The notes: generated from the sequence alone by a model not told the origin. A DNA stretch of 64,000 nt from Sphingobacterium cavernae (GCF_008520265.1 NZ_VIQM01000116.1:1-64000); one strand, 5' to 3'. Counted from the first letter of the stretch, positions 34,031-43,887 are shown. A program made the numbers and translations.

Positions 34031-35596
34031 ATGAACTATTATTTAAATAAACTTATGACCTATCATGAGGTTCACAAAATGTATCGAGAAGGTAATTCGA
34101 TACGAAAAATTTCAGAACATTTAGGACTGAATTGGCGCACGGTAAAAAAGCTCTTATCCAAAGACGACCGAAGTTACCAAAAAGAACTAGAACGGCCTAT
34201 TTCTAAGAAAAAACTTCTTGATCCCTTTCGAGATTTTGTACGGGAAAAACTGGAGCTCTACCATGATACTTCTGCCGCACAAATGTTTGATTGGCTTAAA
34301 GAACAACACCCTGACTTTCCCTCAGTTAGTGCCAAAACAGTATTCAACTTTGTACAAGGCATTCGGGCGGAATTCAATATTCCTAAAGTGAGCTCTGCTC
34401 GTGATTTTCAGATGGTTGAAGAGCTTCCTTACGGTAGTCAAGCTCAGGTAGACTTTGGTTTTTATAATATGACCACCACAACAAATAAGCAAAAGAGAGT
34501 ACAATTCTTTACTTTCATTCTATCGCGCAGCCGTTATAAGTTCATTTTGTTTAGTGATATTCCTTTTACCACGGCAATGGTTATTGATGCACATGAACAA
34601 GCTTTTCAGTTTATTGCTGGTCTGCCTGAAGAAATCGTTTATGATCAGGACAGATTGTTTATCGTCTCTGAAAACCTAGGTGACATAGTACTCACTTCCG
34701 AGTTTTCGAATTATGTGCGAGAGCGTGGAATTAAGCTTCATTTTTGTCGAAAATCCGATCCCCAAAGCAAGGGTAAAGTAGAAAACGTAGTTAAATATGT
34801 AAAGCAGAACTTTCTATATAATAGGCCATATCGTGATCTTGAAACGCTTAATGATGAATGTATAGCCTGGCTGCACCGTACGGCCAACAATCTGCCCCAT
34901 GGTACAACCAAACTTATTCCACTAGAAGAACTTGCTAAAGAGCAGATGTTTTTAGAACAGTATCACCAAGTGCTTCCCAACCCACCGCAAAAACAGATTT
35001 ACGCTGTTCATAAAGATAATAAGGTGTCTTATAAGGGTAATTTCTATAGTGTTCCAATTGGCACATATAACGCTGGTATTACTAAAGTCCACCTTAGCGA
35101 GCAGCATGGCAAATTACACATTGCAGAGCTCTCAGGAAAAGAAATCTGCGTACATGAAGTTTCAGCTTTAAAAGGGAAAAAGATCATTCTGCGTACTCAT
35201 GGCCGTAATATGGAGCCAAAGGTAACAGAACTGATTTATCAAACAGCTTCTTTATTTGAAAATATAGAAAAAGCTCAGCAATGGTTAATTGCGATAAAAC
35301 TCCATAAAAAAAGATATATACGTGATCAGATACAAATGATTGAGCGTGTCATAGAAAACAATAATGCATTTGATATATCACGTGCATTAGATTACGTTCA
35401 TGCTAATAATATACTAAGCGCAACGGACTTTAAAGCTTATCTAGATTATATCCGCTCAGAAAAAAACCATAAACCGGAACTGGAAACCAAAATTATCAGG
35501 CTTAACCCACTTTCAGCAAGCAATAACACCCAAATGGAACTAGAACCTCAGAAAAGTGATTTAACTGATTATGAATTACTTTTTGGTAACAACTAA
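34031..35596 (+). CDS. istA: IS21-family transposase IstA
   Basis: This 521-residue transposase has an N-terminal helix-turn-helix (SIRKISEHLGLNWRTVKKLL, residues 18-40) and an RNase H-fold integrase core. The acidic triad is visible: Asp near 140 in QVDFGFY, Asp near 205 in VYDQDRLF, and Glu near 250 in SKGKVENVVKYV. It ends with a region typical of IstA, including the Mu-transposase C-like barrel (KVSYKGNFYSVP, near 335). It is full length and apparently intact. The downstream gap to istB holds a hairpin. Confidence 0.95.
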   Translation: MNYYLNKLMTYHEVHKMYREGNSIRKISEHLGLNWRTVKKLLSKDDRSYQKELERPISKKKLLDPFRDFVREKLELYHDTSAAQMFDWLKEQHPDFPSVSAKTVFNFVQGIRAEFNIPKVSSARDFQMVEELPYGSQAQVDFGFYNMTTTTNKQKRVQFFTFILSRSRYKFILFSDIPFTTAMVIDAHEQAFQFIAGLPEEIVYDQDRLFIVSENLGDIVLTSEFSNYVRERGIKLHFCRKSDPQSKGKVENVVKYVKQNFLYNRPYRDLETLNDECIAWLHRTANNLPHGTTKLIPLEELAKEQMFLEQYHQVLPNPPQKQIYAVHKDNKVSYKGNFYSVPIGTYNAGITKVHLSEQHGKLHIAELSGKEICVHEVSALKGKKIILRTHGRNMEPKVTELIYQTASLFENIEKAQQWLIAIKLHKKRYIRDQIQMIERVIENNNAFDISRALDYVHANNILSATDFKAYLDYIRSEKNHKPELETKIIRLNPLSASNNTQMELEPQKSDLTDYELLFGNN

Positions 35597-35601
35597 TAAT
35601 A

Positions 35602-35625
35602 TCCCTGTCGGTAATACGGCAGGGA
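35602..35625 (+). other. Hairpin between istA and istB
   Basis: A 9-bp stem TCCCTGTCG against CGGCAGGGA (one wobble) with a GTAATA loop lies six bases past the istA stop. No T-run follows, so it is more likely an mRNA structure than a terminator. Confidence 0.5.
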
Positions 35626-35655
35626 AAAACTAATAACTCTACTAAAATAATAACA

Positions 35656-36405
35656 ATGGAAAATCAAAAACAACTGGTAAAACAACTTTGTTCAGACTTC
35701 AGAATCTCAGCGGTTGCTGCAAATTTGGATCAAATAATAGCTACAGCTGAAAGTGAAGACATTGGCTACCTAGAACTCCTAACAAGATTGTTGAAAGCAG
35801 AGCAGCAACATCGCCAACAAAGAGATGAAGTTAGACGTATGAAATCTGCTTCACTTCCCCGTAATAACGATTTATCAAACTATGATGCTAAACGTAATGG
35901 ACTTACTGATAAAAGACTAGCCACACTTAGAGAGCTTAACTGGATAGATCAACTCTTTAACTTAGTTCTTATGGGACCAAGTGGTACAGGAAAAACAATG
36001 CTAGCGGCAGGATTAGCTAAGGATGCTGTAAAGGCCGGGTATCATGTATACTTTAGAACTATGGAAGAAATAGTCTCTATCTTAAAAACCAAGGACTTCG
36101 TACGTTCGCAAACAGCAGAATACAAAAAGATGGTACGAGCCAACCTAATCATTATTGATGATGTTATGCTTTTCCCTTTAGAAAAAAATGTTGCAGTTGG
36201 CTTCTTTAATTTTATTAATCAAATATATGAATCAACATCTATTATCGTAACCACTAATAAGAAACCAACTGAATGGGCTAAAATGCTCGAAGATGAGGTG
36301 ATTGCAACGGCACTCTTAGATAGAATTTTGTTTCGGTGCGAAGTCATAAATCTAACAGGAGAAAGCTATAGATTGCAGAATAGAAAATCATTCTTGGACA
36401 AATAA
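35656..36405 (+). CDS. istB: IS21-family helper ATPase IstB
   Basis: This 249-residue AAA+ ATPase of the DnaC-like group assists IstA in target selection. It has the N-terminal helical region (LLKAEQQHRQQRDEVRRMKSA). Walker A is GPSGTGKTM (near 105-113), Walker B is LIIIDDVM (near 168), and a sensor segment IIVTTNKKPTEWAKML follows. Length is normal. It lies downstream of istA with a 59-base gap and ends just before the right repeats. Confidence 0.95.
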   Translation: MENQKQLVKQLCSDFRISAVAANLDQIIATAESEDIGYLELLTRLLKAEQQHRQQRDEVRRMKSASLPRNNDLSNYDAKRNGLTDKRLATLRELNWIDQLFNLVLMGPSGTGKTMLAAGLAKDAVKAGYHVYFRTMEEIVSILKTKDFVRSQTAEYKKMVRANLIIIDDVMLFPLEKNVAVGFFNFINQIYESTSIIVTTNKKPTEWAKMLEDEVIATALLDRILFRCEVINLTGESYRLQNRKSFLDK

Positions 36406-36433
36406 ATTTTATAGCATACTTTTGAAATGGATT

Positions 36434-36489
36434 GTGTATTTATTATTGCCATTTTTGCTGCACTCCAAATTACCAATTTTGCTGCATTC
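36434..36489 (-). repeat. Right-end repeats of the IS21-family element
   Basis: Two copies of the TGCAGCAAAA(A/T)TGG unit on the complementary strand (at 36489 and 36464) mirror the left end. Confidence 0.8.
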
Positions 36490-36493
36490 TTAT
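36490..36493 (+). repeat. Right target-site duplication
   Basis: TTAT directly after the right end, identical to 33877-33880. Confidence 0.65.
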
Positions 36494-36558
36494 TTTCCAT
36501 TTACAACTTCATAATATTTGAAGGCTTTTGTGCTATATGTAAAGTGGTTAACTTACTT

Positions 36559-37512
36559 TTATTCGTTTACAACACCCATTTTACTAAATTTATCTATTCT
36601 TTCTGTAACCAATGTATCCGAATCTTTAGCACCTAAAATGGTTAAATCTGCTAAAATCTGAGCTTTTACATTGTTTGCTGCTTCTTCAGGATTTTGGTGT
36701 GCGCCACCCATTGGTTCAGGGATAATACCATCGATTAAGCCGTTTGCTAACATATCATTACCCGTTAGCTTCAATGCTTCTGCAGCACGTTCTTTATGAT
36801 CCCAACTTCTCCATAATATCGAAGAACATGATTCTGGTGAGATTACCGAATACCATGTGTTTTCCATCATGTATACGCGATCCCCGATACCAATACCTAA
36901 TGCACCACCCGATGCACCTTCACCGATTACGATACAGATTACAGGAACTTTCAACACAGACATTTCCAATAGGTTGCGCGCAATAGCTTCACCTTGACCT
37001 CTTTCTTCAGCTTCTAATCCAGGATAAGCACCCATTGTGTCAATTAAGGTAACAATAGGCTTATTAAATTTTTCAGCCATCTTCATCAATCGCAAGGCTT
37101 TTCTATATCCTTCAGGATTTGCCATACCAAAGTTACGGTATTGTCTTTCTTTGGTGTTTTTTCCCTTTTGATGGCCGATTACCATTACAGATTGTCCGCC
37201 GATAGACGCAAATCCACCAATGATAGCTTTATCATCTTTTACAGTACGATCACCATGTAATTCTACGAACTCATCACAGATCATTTCGATATAGTCAAAA
37301 GTTTGTGGTCTTTCTGGATGTCTTGACATCTGTACTTTTTGCCACCCAGTCATATTTTTGTATATATCTATTTTTGTTTGCTCTAGTTTTTCCTCCAGCT
37401 CACGTACCGTAGCACTCATGTCCACTTTAGTTTTCTCAGCTACCTGATTAACTTTTTCTATTTGTGTTTGCAAATCTGCAATCGGCTTTTCAAAATCAAA
37501 TGACGTATTCAT
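36559..37512 (-). CDS. accA: Acetyl-CoA carboxylase carboxyltransferase subunit alpha AccA
   Basis: AccA and AccD form the carboxyltransferase that makes malonyl-CoA for fatty acid synthesis. The 317-residue protein has the coiled-coil-like start ([17 protein letters not shown]) and the signatures [36 protein letters not shown] and [15 protein letters not shown]. It continues with [14 protein letters not shown], all typical for AccA. I chose the ATG at 37512; four extra codons upstream are not conserved. The adjacent IS21-family element ends 69 bases beyond its stop, and the gene is intact. Confidence 0.96.
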   Translation of the reverse strand: MNTSFDFEKPIADLQTQIEKVNQVAEKTKVDMSATVRELEEKLEQTKIDIYKNMTGWQKVQMSRHPERPQTFDYIEMICDEFVELHGDRTVKDDKAIIGGFASIGGQSVMVIGHQKGKNTKERQYRNFGMANPEGYRKALRLMKMAEKFNKPIVTLIDTMGAYPGLEAEERGQGEAIARNLLEMSVLKVPVICIVIGEGASGGALGIGIGDRVYMMENTWYSVISPESCSSILWRSWDHKERAAEALKLTGNDMLANGLIDGIIPEPMGGAHQNPEEAANNVKAQILADLTILGAKDSDTLVTERIDKFSKMGVVNE

Positions 37513-37647
37513 ATAAAATAACACTGTAGTTTATTCTGGCTAAGTTACTGTATTTTTTAGTTAAATTAAAACAGTTTTTCAAGCTGCAGTTAATAGTTTG
37601 GATTGTTAAAAAATTAGTAGTTTAGCATTTTGCTGGAAAATGTCTAT

Positions 37648-38520
37648 ATGAGCATCATGGAGAAAAAAAGAATGAATATCCCTTATGTATTTATATTAAA
37701 AATCATCGCTGTCGTTATTTCATTGACGATATTCATTATGTTTCCTGAAATAAAGGATAGAGAAATACTAACACAAATGGTCACAGGTTTAAACTCGTTT
37801 TTAGTGCCCAGTATCATTTTATCTATTCTTCGATTTTTAATTATTTCACTCTATAATGCGCGCCATGCAAATCGCTCTGTTAGAGGAAATTTTGTGCTAG
37901 GAATTAACCGCTTGACAGCTATGATCAATGCTGTTTTGTTTGTCATTGCCGTTATGGTCGCTTTTGGAAAAAATCCAGTTGAATTCGTAACAAGTTTGAC
38001 GATCGTTGCCATGGCTATCGCTGTGCTATTTAGAGATTATATCACGAACATGTTAAGTGGTTTGTTTATAATGTTTTCTGAACAATTATCCGTTGGCGAT
38101 AGGATTAAAGTTGGTGAACACAGAGGTCGAATTGTAGATGTAACTTTTGCTAATATTATTTTGCAGAATGAAGAGGATGATATCGTGATGGTACCTAATA
38201 ATATGGTTTTTACCAATTCGATGGTGAATCTATCTGCACACAGATCTAATCTTTTCACTGTTAAGTTTGAATTACCATTATATGTAGCTACGGATGTGGA
38301 AACGTTGGAAAAGGAAATTCAAAAGACCTTATTAAACCACCCGAATCTTGATGAAGAAAATCCTCCATCTTTGCACGTAGTCGAAATAGGGAAGGACTTT
38401 GTTCGTTATAAAATAGAATTGTATGCAGTAAGTGCGAGCAATAAATTGCACCGCGTTATTGAAAACGAAATCTTACGAGAAATATTGATATTCGAACATT
38501 CTCGAACTAAATCATCCTAA
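37648..38520 (+). CDS. Mechanosensitive ion channel (MscS family)
   Basis: This 290-residue membrane protein has four predicted N-terminal helices (about 10-28, 42-66, 84-105, 115-140). The MscS core helix is followed by the beta-domain with QLSVGDRIKVGEHRGRIVDVTFANIILQNEEDD and VMVPNNMVF. Such channels release solutes during osmotic downshock. The frame opens upstream at a TTG (37630), but the ATG at 37648 is a better start. It is convergent with coaA and overlaps it by 14 bases at the 3' ends. Confidence 0.88.
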   Translation: MSIMEKKRMNIPYVFILKIIAVVISLTIFIMFPEIKDREILTQMVTGLNSFLVPSIILSILRFLIISLYNARHANRSVRGNFVLGINRLTAMINAVLFVIAVMVAFGKNPVEFVTSLTIVAMAIAVLFRDYITNMLSGLFIMFSEQLSVGDRIKVGEHRGRIVDVTFANIILQNEEDDIVMVPNNMVFTNSMVNLSAHRSNLFTVKFELPLYVATDVETLEKEIQKTLLNHPNLDEENPPSLHVVEIGKDFVRYKIELYAVSASNKLHRVIENEILREILIFEHSRTKSS

Positions 38521-39463
38521 CTTTCACACTTTCCACGAAGTGGTGAGAGCCTTTCTGAAGAATTAAATCTGCTCTATATTTGGTAGGCAAAATGTTGTTA
38601 TGAAGATTTGGCTTGTTAATTTCAGTCCAAATCTGAAAGGCCATTTGTTTACTTTCTTCTAATGTCAAGTTCGCGTATTTATGAAAATACGAGGAAGGAT
38701 CCTGAAATGCAGTAGCGCGTAGAGACTCAAAACGACTGATATACCATTCGATAATATCTTCTTCTTTGGCATCCACATAGATAGAAAAATCAAAGAAGTC
38801 AGAAACGAAGACTTTGTTACTTTGCCCTTTTTGTGAATTTACTTGTAAAACGTTTATACCTTCCACGATTAAAATGTCCGGATTTTGAATAAGTAAAGTA
38901 TCGTCAGGCAAAATATCGTATTCCAGATGGGAATACACTGGAACAATATGAGTTGTAATACCAGATTTTACAGCAGTAAGAAAATTTAATAGTTTCTTGG
39001 TGTCGTAACTTTCCGGGAAACCTTTGCGATTTAAAATCCCGCGTTCTGATAATATTTTATTGGGGTACAGAAAACCATCAGTTGTGACTAAAGATACTTT
39101 GGGTTTGCTCGGAAGAAAGGAAAGTACTTTTTGTAAAACTCTCGCTGTTGTACTCTTACCGACTGCAACAGAACCTGCGATTCCGATTATAAATGGTAAC
39201 TTTTGCTGGTTGCGCTGATAAAAAGCATTACTTGCATTGCGTATTTCATCGTAATTTTTGATGTGAATTTCGATCAAATGAGCCAACGGGAAATATATTT
39301 CTTCAATTTCTTCCGTATTCAACGGCTCATTCACCGCATGCATTTGACTAAGATCATTTGAATTCAAGCTATGATTGAAGTGTCCATTCAGCCCTTTCCA
39401 CTCTTCTCTATCAAATTCTTGATACGGACTACTCAATATTTTTTCTTCTTGAATGAATGACAT
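38507..39463 (-). CDS. coaA: Type I pantothenate kinase CoaA
   Basis: CoaA phosphorylates pantothenate to begin coenzyme A synthesis. The 318-residue protein has the P-loop GIAGSVAVGKSTTARVLQ (95-112), the TTDGFLYPN segment and VEGINVLQV. KYANLTLEESKQMAFQIWTEINKPNLHNNILPTKYRADLILQKG closes the C-terminal half; it is conserved in CoaA. Type I is the form inhibited by CoA in E. coli. The pathway's panB is 25 kb away in the same window. Confidence 0.95.
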   Translation of the reverse strand: MSFIQEEKILSSPYQEFDREEWKGLNGHFNHSLNSNDLSQMHAVNEPLNTEEIEEIYFPLAHLIEIHIKNYDEIRNASNAFYQRNQQKLPFIIGIAGSVAVGKSTTARVLQKVLSFLPSKPKVSLVTTDGFLYPNKILSERGILNRKGFPESYDTKKLLNFLTAVKSGITTHIVPVYSHLEYDILPDDTLLIQNPDILIVEGINVLQVNSQKGQSNKVFVSDFFDFSIYVDAKEEDIIEWYISRFESLRATAFQDPSSYFHKYANLTLEESKQMAFQIWTEINKPNLHNNILPTKYRADLILQKGSHHFVESVKVRMI

Positions 39464-39533
39464 TAGTCTTTTTATTTATTGCGGCAAATATACGACCTTG
39501 CGGTAGATATTATGGCAAGTTTTAGTATATAAA

Positions 39534-39899
39534 TTAGTCCAAAAGGCCTTCAATAATCAAAGAGCCTGTCGCTGGATTGGTCGCTAATGGCACATTGTAT
39601 AGGTCCGAAATACGCATTAACATTTGAATATCAGGTTCATGTGGGTGTTTGCCAAGTGGATCTCTAAAAAATATAATCCCAGCTATTTTACCTTCAGCTG
39701 CCATTGCTGCAATTTGCGCATCACCTCCTTTAGGACCGCTTAATTTAAGTTCTACGTCTAATCCTGTTTGAAGAATCAACGAACCTGTAGTTCCTGTAGC
39801 TACGATATGTGCTTTTCTCAAAAATTCGATATGATCTTTGACAAAACCGACCATTTCCGCTTTTTTTCCATCGTGCGCTATTATTGCTATCGTTTTCAT
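39534..39899 (-). CDS. mgsA: Methylglyoxal synthase MgsA
   Basis: MgsA converts dihydroxyacetone phosphate to methylglyoxal and phosphate, a bypass of lower glycolysis. The 121-residue protein carries the family motifs IAHDGKKAEM at the start, ATGTTGSLI and GPKGGDAQIA (with the catalytic Asp). FFRDPLGKHPHEPDIQ holds the His/Asp substrate contacts. Length is normal. It follows the SpmAB-like gene by 19 bases on the same strand, so both are likely co-transcribed. Confidence 0.95.
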   Translation of the reverse strand: MKTIAIIAHDGKKAEMVGFVKDHIEFLRKAHIVATGTTGSLILQTGLDVELKLSGPKGGDAQIAAMAAEGKIAGIIFFRDPLGKHPHEPDIQMLMRISDLYNVPLATNPATGSLIIEGLLD

Positions 39900-39918
39900 A
39901 TTATAATTGATTTAGGTT

Positions 39919-41151
39919 TTATCCAAAAAATAAATAAGCAAGTACGATGGCCGCAATCAAACCGACCAAATCCGCGATTAATCCACATACCAATGCGTGT
40001 CTGGTGTTCTTGATTCCTACTGATCCAAAATATACCGCTAAGACATAAAATGTTGTTTCTGAAGAGCCCTGAATGATACTTGCCAATCTGCCTTGAAAAG
40101 AATCAACACCATACGTTTGCATGACATCAACCATCAAACCTCTTGCACCGCCGCCACTCAATGTCTTCATTAATCCAACGGGAAGAGCAGGTACAAATTG
40201 TGTATCTAATCCTAGAGCAGCAACTAATGAACCAATTCCGTTTACGATGTAATCCATACAGCCAGTCGTACGAAATGCCGATATAGCGACCAGAATAGCT
40301 ATTAAGAACGGAATAATCATCACAGCAGTAGAAAAACCTTCTTTTGCTCCGTCAATAAATGCATCATATACATTTATTTTCTTTGCTGCGCCATAGGCTA
40401 TAAACAAAATAATAATAGAAAAGATTAGTAAGCCTCCAATCAATCCCGTTACTTTTTGCATCTGGTCAGGAGGGAGGTCTTTCAAGCCAAAGTACAATAC
40501 ACACATCAACCCTATGAAGATACTTAGGAAAACGAGTATTGGGAGTTTAAATAAATTGATTTTTTGAAAAGCAGCCACTGCTAGCATACCAGACAAGAAA
40601 GAAATAAATGTACCTATCAGTGCGGGAATAAATATATCTGCTGGATTCTCCGCACCTGCTGCCATACGCAAAGCAATTACAGATGTCGGAATCAGCGTAA
40701 TTCCAGCAGTATTCAGCACCAAAAACATGATTTGAGAATTGGTCGCTGTTTCTTTATCTGGGTTTAATTCCTGCAATTCTTTCATGGCTTTCAAACCTAC
40801 TGGTGTCGCCGCATTATCAAGTCCCAGCATGTTTGCTGAAAAGTTCATAATAATGGACCCATTAGCAGGGTGACCTTTCGGAATTCCAGGAAATAATTTT
40901 CCGAAAAATGGATAAACGCCTTTGGCGAAAACTGAAATCATTCCGGCTTTTTCACCGACTTTCATGACGCCAAGCCAAAAGGTCATGATACCAACTAAGC
41001 CAATGGAAAGTTCAGCTCCAGTTTTAGCACTATCAAATAATCCGTTTAAAAGGTTTGAGAAGATTTCTGTATCACCAAAAAATATAAGTTTAATTAAGGC
41101 TACTATAAAAGCAATAATAAAAAAGGCAATCCAGACGTAATTTAAGGCCAT
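39919..41151 (-). CDS. Nucleoside-recognition (SpmA/SpmB-fused) membrane protein
   Basis: This 410-residue integral membrane protein has about ten helices and two nucleoside-recognition (Gate) domains. An N-terminal SpmA-like half includes GVMKVGEKAGMISVFAKGVYPFFGKLFP, NFSANMLGLDNAATPVGLKAM and LVLNTAGITLIPTSVIALR. A C-terminal SpmB-like half includes GAKEGFSTAVMIIPFLIAILVAI, LPVGLMKTLSGGGARGLMVDVM and GSSETTFYVLAVYFG. In spore formers SpmA and SpmB affect spore-core dehydration. The role in Bacteroidota is unknown. The fusion order is typical for this phylum. It is likely in an operon with mgsA. Confidence 0.88.
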   Translation of the reverse strand: MALNYVWIAFFIIAFIVALIKLIFFGDTEIFSNLLNGLFDSAKTGAELSIGLVGIMTFWLGVMKVGEKAGMISVFAKGVYPFFGKLFPGIPKGHPANGSIIMNFSANMLGLDNAATPVGLKAMKELQELNPDKETATNSQIMFLVLNTAGITLIPTSVIALRMAAGAENPADIFIPALIGTFISFLSGMLAVAAFQKINLFKLPILVFLSIFIGLMCVLYFGLKDLPPDQMQKVTGLIGGLLIFSIIILFIAYGAAKKINVYDAFIDGAKEGFSTAVMIIPFLIAILVAISAFRTTGCMDYIVNGIGSLVAALGLDTQFVPALPVGLMKTLSGGGARGLMVDVMQTYGVDSFQGRLASIIQGSSETTFYVLAVYFGSVGIKNTRHALVCGLIADLVGLIAAIVLAYLFFG

Positions 41152-41276
41152 AAAATATGTATTTCATCGTAAATGTAAGAGTTATCAAGCATTCTCACAA
41201 TTGACATAAATAGTTTTTGATGAATATACTAAAATTAGCATTGAAATAACAATGATGCTGGTAAGAAAGATTATAA

Positions 41277-42551
41277 TTAGGATTGTAATGTTTGAATAAT
41301 AGCTGAAGCTTTTAGCAAACATTCGTTGTATTCATTTTCTGCTTCGGCATCAATTGTGATGGCACCTCCAGTATGAAAGGATAGATATTGCTGGCTTTGA
41401 TTGTATAAAATAGTCCGAATAATAACGTTAAAGTCAAAATCACCTAAAGGCGAAAAATAACCAACAGTGCCTGAATATACACCACGACGAGAGTTTTCGT
41501 ATCGGTCGCATAATTTCATTGCGGAGATCTTTGGTGCGCCCGTCATAGATCCTGGGGGAAATATATTTTTGATTGCTAGGACATCATTTATCTCATTACC
41601 TATAGTGCAAGTAATAGTTGATATGAGTTGATGTACTTGCTTGAAACTATGGACTTCTAGTTTTCTTTCAGCAGCTACAGTTCCAGGAAGAGCGGATCTT
41701 GTCATATCATTGCGAACCAAGTCTACAATCATCACATTTTCTGCAATTTCTTTGGGATTATTGCGTAGTTGTTCGATATTTTGTTGATCTTCTTCGACGG
41801 ATTTTCCGCGAGGTGCTGTTCCTTTTATGGGTTGAGAAATCAAAGTGTTTTCTCTTTTTGCCAAAAAGCGTTCAGGTGAAGCAGATAAAATAAACTTATC
41901 GTTGAGCTTAAAGTAAGTGGAAAATGGAGTAGGAGAAATCGTGTTTAATTTCTGATAAACATCAAATGGATTGATTACGGCATTCTCTGAAAAAAATTCT
42001 TGGCACAGATTCACTTCGTAAATATCTCCTCGACGAATATGCGAAATCATATGTTCGAAAGCCTCAAAGTATGCTTCTTTGGATAGGCGATGTTGAATGT
42101 TAATTTTTGAAGATGGTACACGAGTCTCTGTATCACTTCTAAAATCCAAAATCGCATTGAAGATTATTTCTGGAGAATCAGCGTCTATTTCTACTGAACC
42201 TTTAGAAAACTTGAGTAGGGTTTTCGGAATAAAGAAATAGCAGTCTGGAAATTGGAGTGGATTTGGAAATGAAGTTTTTAAATCTTCAATTTGATTCTTC
42301 AAATCGTAACCAAAAAAACCAAACATCCATTGCTTAGGATGTTTGGTTTTAAATTTTTCAAGTTCTTCGAAAGTATGTGTATCACTTTCGAAAGTATATG
42401 TAGCTTCTACAGCTAGAATAGCCTCAATAGAAGAAAACTCATCTTGATAGCCATTTGATTGAAGATAACATATTTGTTCAAACTGTTGTGCCCAAGCCAA
42501 CGCTTTAGACTCAAAATCCGCAATATGTACTTCAAAAATGGCTTTTGCCAT
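41277..42551 (-). CDS. pabB: Aminodeoxychorismate synthase component I PabB
   Basis: PabB makes 4-amino-4-deoxychorismate from chorismate for folate synthesis. The 424-residue protein has the chorismate-binding core: SASPERFLAKRENTLISQPIKGTAPRG, VDLVRNDMTRSALPGTV and FPPGSMTGAPKISAMKLCDRYE. The PIKGT sequence, with Lys rather than Ala, is diagnostic for PabB against TrpE. It starts three bases past the purA stop, so both genes are likely one transcript. The glutamine amidotransferase partner PabA is not in the window. Confidence 0.9.
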   Translation of the reverse strand: MAKAIFEVHIADFESKALAWAQQFEQICYLQSNGYQDEFSSIEAILAVEATYTFESDTHTFEELEKFKTKHPKQWMFGFFGYDLKNQIEDLKTSFPNPLQFPDCYFFIPKTLLKFSKGSVEIDADSPEIIFNAILDFRSDTETRVPSSKINIQHRLSKEAYFEAFEHMISHIRRGDIYEVNLCQEFFSENAVINPFDVYQKLNTISPTPFSTYFKLNDKFILSASPERFLAKRENTLISQPIKGTAPRGKSVEEDQQNIEQLRNNPKEIAENVMIVDLVRNDMTRSALPGTVAAERKLEVHSFKQVHQLISTITCTIGNEINDVLAIKNIFPPGSMTGAPKISAMKLCDRYENSRRGVYSGTVGYFSPLGDFDFNVIIRTILYNQSQQYLSFHTGGAITIDAEAENEYNECLLKASAIIQTLQS

Positions 42552-42554
42552 GTC

Positions 42555-43829
42555 TTATTTCAATACAATTGTTTGTGTACGATCCGGACCTACAGACAAA
42601 TATTTGATTGGCACTTCTAATGCTTTCTCTAAATATGCGATGTAATTTGCTAATGCAGCAGGGATTTCTTCTTTCGTACGAATGCCAGTCAAATCTTGAT
42701 TCCAACCTTCGATCTCTTCCAAAATTGGCTCAGGTTTGATAGAATTAATATCGTATGGCATGTAATCGATTACTTGTCCATCATATTTGTAGTGTGTACA
42801 AGCATAGATTTTTTCGAATGTATCCAATACGTCTGCTTTCATCATCACCAATTCCGTCACACCATTTAACATAATAGCATATTTCAATGCAGGAATATCA
42901 ATCCAACCAGTACGACGCGCACGCCCAGTAGTAGCACCGAATTCATGACCTAATTGACGTAATTGCTCACCCACTTCGTTGTCCAATTCTGTAGGGAAAG
43001 GACCGCCACCTACACGAGTACAGTATGCTTTGAAGATACCCAATACTTCACCAATTTTGTTTGGAGCAATACCAAGACCTGTACAAGCACCAGCTGTAGT
43101 TGTATTCGAAGAAGTCACAAATGGATAAGAACCGAAGTCGATATCTAATAATGTACCTTGTGCGCCTTCAGCTAATACTTTTTTGCCATCTTTTAAATAT
43201 TGGTTTACCAAGTGCTCTGAATCCACATGTGGAATAGATTTGATAAATTCGATAGCTGCTAGGAAAGCATCTTCACGCTCTTGGAAATCTGCGATTTCAC
43301 CGTGGTGTGAAAGGATTTCTAAGTGTTTAGCTTTCAATTTCTCATAACGTTCTTGGAAGTCAGGTAATGTTGTGTCACCCACACGTAGACCATTACGTCC
43401 TGTTTTGTCCATATAAGTAGGACCGATACCTTTTAGAGTAGAACCAATTTTTCCAGCACCCATTTTAGATTCTGAAGCAGCATCTAACAATTGGTGTGTA
43501 GGAAGAATCAAGTGCGCTTTACGCGCTAACACCAATTTTCCGTCACCTACAGGATCGAAACCCGCAGCTTTAAGATTGTCTAATTCTCTTTTTAAAATAA
43601 TAGGGTCGATAACTACACCGTTACCAATTAAATTTAAAGTCGTTTTATTAAAGATACCTGAAGGAATAGTGTTTAAAACAAATTTTTTGTTGTCAAACTC
43701 TAAGGTGTGTCCGGCATTAGGACCCCCTTGGAAACGAGCGATCAAATCATACTGTGGACACAATACATCCACAATTTTACCTTTACCTTCGTCGCCCCAT
43801 TGTAAGCCCAATAGCACATCAACTTGCAT
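42555..43829 (-). CDS. purA: Adenylosuccinate synthetase PurA
   Basis: PurA joins IMP and aspartate using GTP, the first step from IMP to AMP. The 424-residue protein shows the start LLGLQWGDEGKGKIVDVL (residues 5-22) and FQGGPNAGHT. It continues with GAGKIGSTLKGIGPTYMDKTGRNGLRVGD, AEGAQGTLLDIDFGSYPFVTSSNTTTAGACTGLG and GRARRTGWID. All are family hallmarks. A 79-base leader region upstream contains the fur terminator. Confidence 0.97.
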   Translation of the reverse strand: MQVDVLLGLQWGDEGKGKIVDVLCPQYDLIARFQGGPNAGHTLEFDNKKFVLNTIPSGIFNKTTLNLIGNGVVIDPIILKRELDNLKAAGFDPVGDGKLVLARKAHLILPTHQLLDAASESKMGAGKIGSTLKGIGPTYMDKTGRNGLRVGDTTLPDFQERYEKLKAKHLEILSHHGEIADFQEREDAFLAAIEFIKSIPHVDSEHLVNQYLKDGKKVLAEGAQGTLLDIDFGSYPFVTSSNTTTAGACTGLGIAPNKIGEVLGIFKAYCTRVGGGPFPTELDNEVGEQLRQLGHEFGATTGRARRTGWIDIPALKYAIMLNGVTELVMMKADVLDTFEKIYACTHYKYDGQVIDYMPYDINSIKPEPILEEIEGWNQDLTGIRTKEEIPAALANYIAYLEKALEVPIKYLSVGPDRTQTIVLK

Positions 43830-43887
43830 AGCGTATTATTTTGTGATTATGATTGAAATTTTGTACAAATTCTATTAAAAAAATAAT

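Larger units (their letters stand above)
33881..36489 (+). mobile_element. Intact IS21-family insertion sequence
   Basis: The 2609-bp element carries istA and istB. Its ends begin GAGTGCAGCAAAA at the left and the matching GAATGCAGCAAAA on the complementary strand at the right. Each end has further sub-terminal copies of the same motif. Copies at the left start at 33881, 33904 and 33928; at the right they start at 36489 and 36464 on the complementary strand. The copy at 33928-33958 and the complement of 36434-36464 agree at 29 of 31 bases. The TTAT duplication on both flanks shows a clean insertion into the convergent gap between the M16 protease and accA. No host gene is interrupted. Confidence 0.9.

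Noticed and set aside
36427-36636. Open frame of 69 codons across the right end of the IS21-family element
   Set aside because: It spans the terminal repeats and runs into the accA end on the opposite strand, with no protein-like features.
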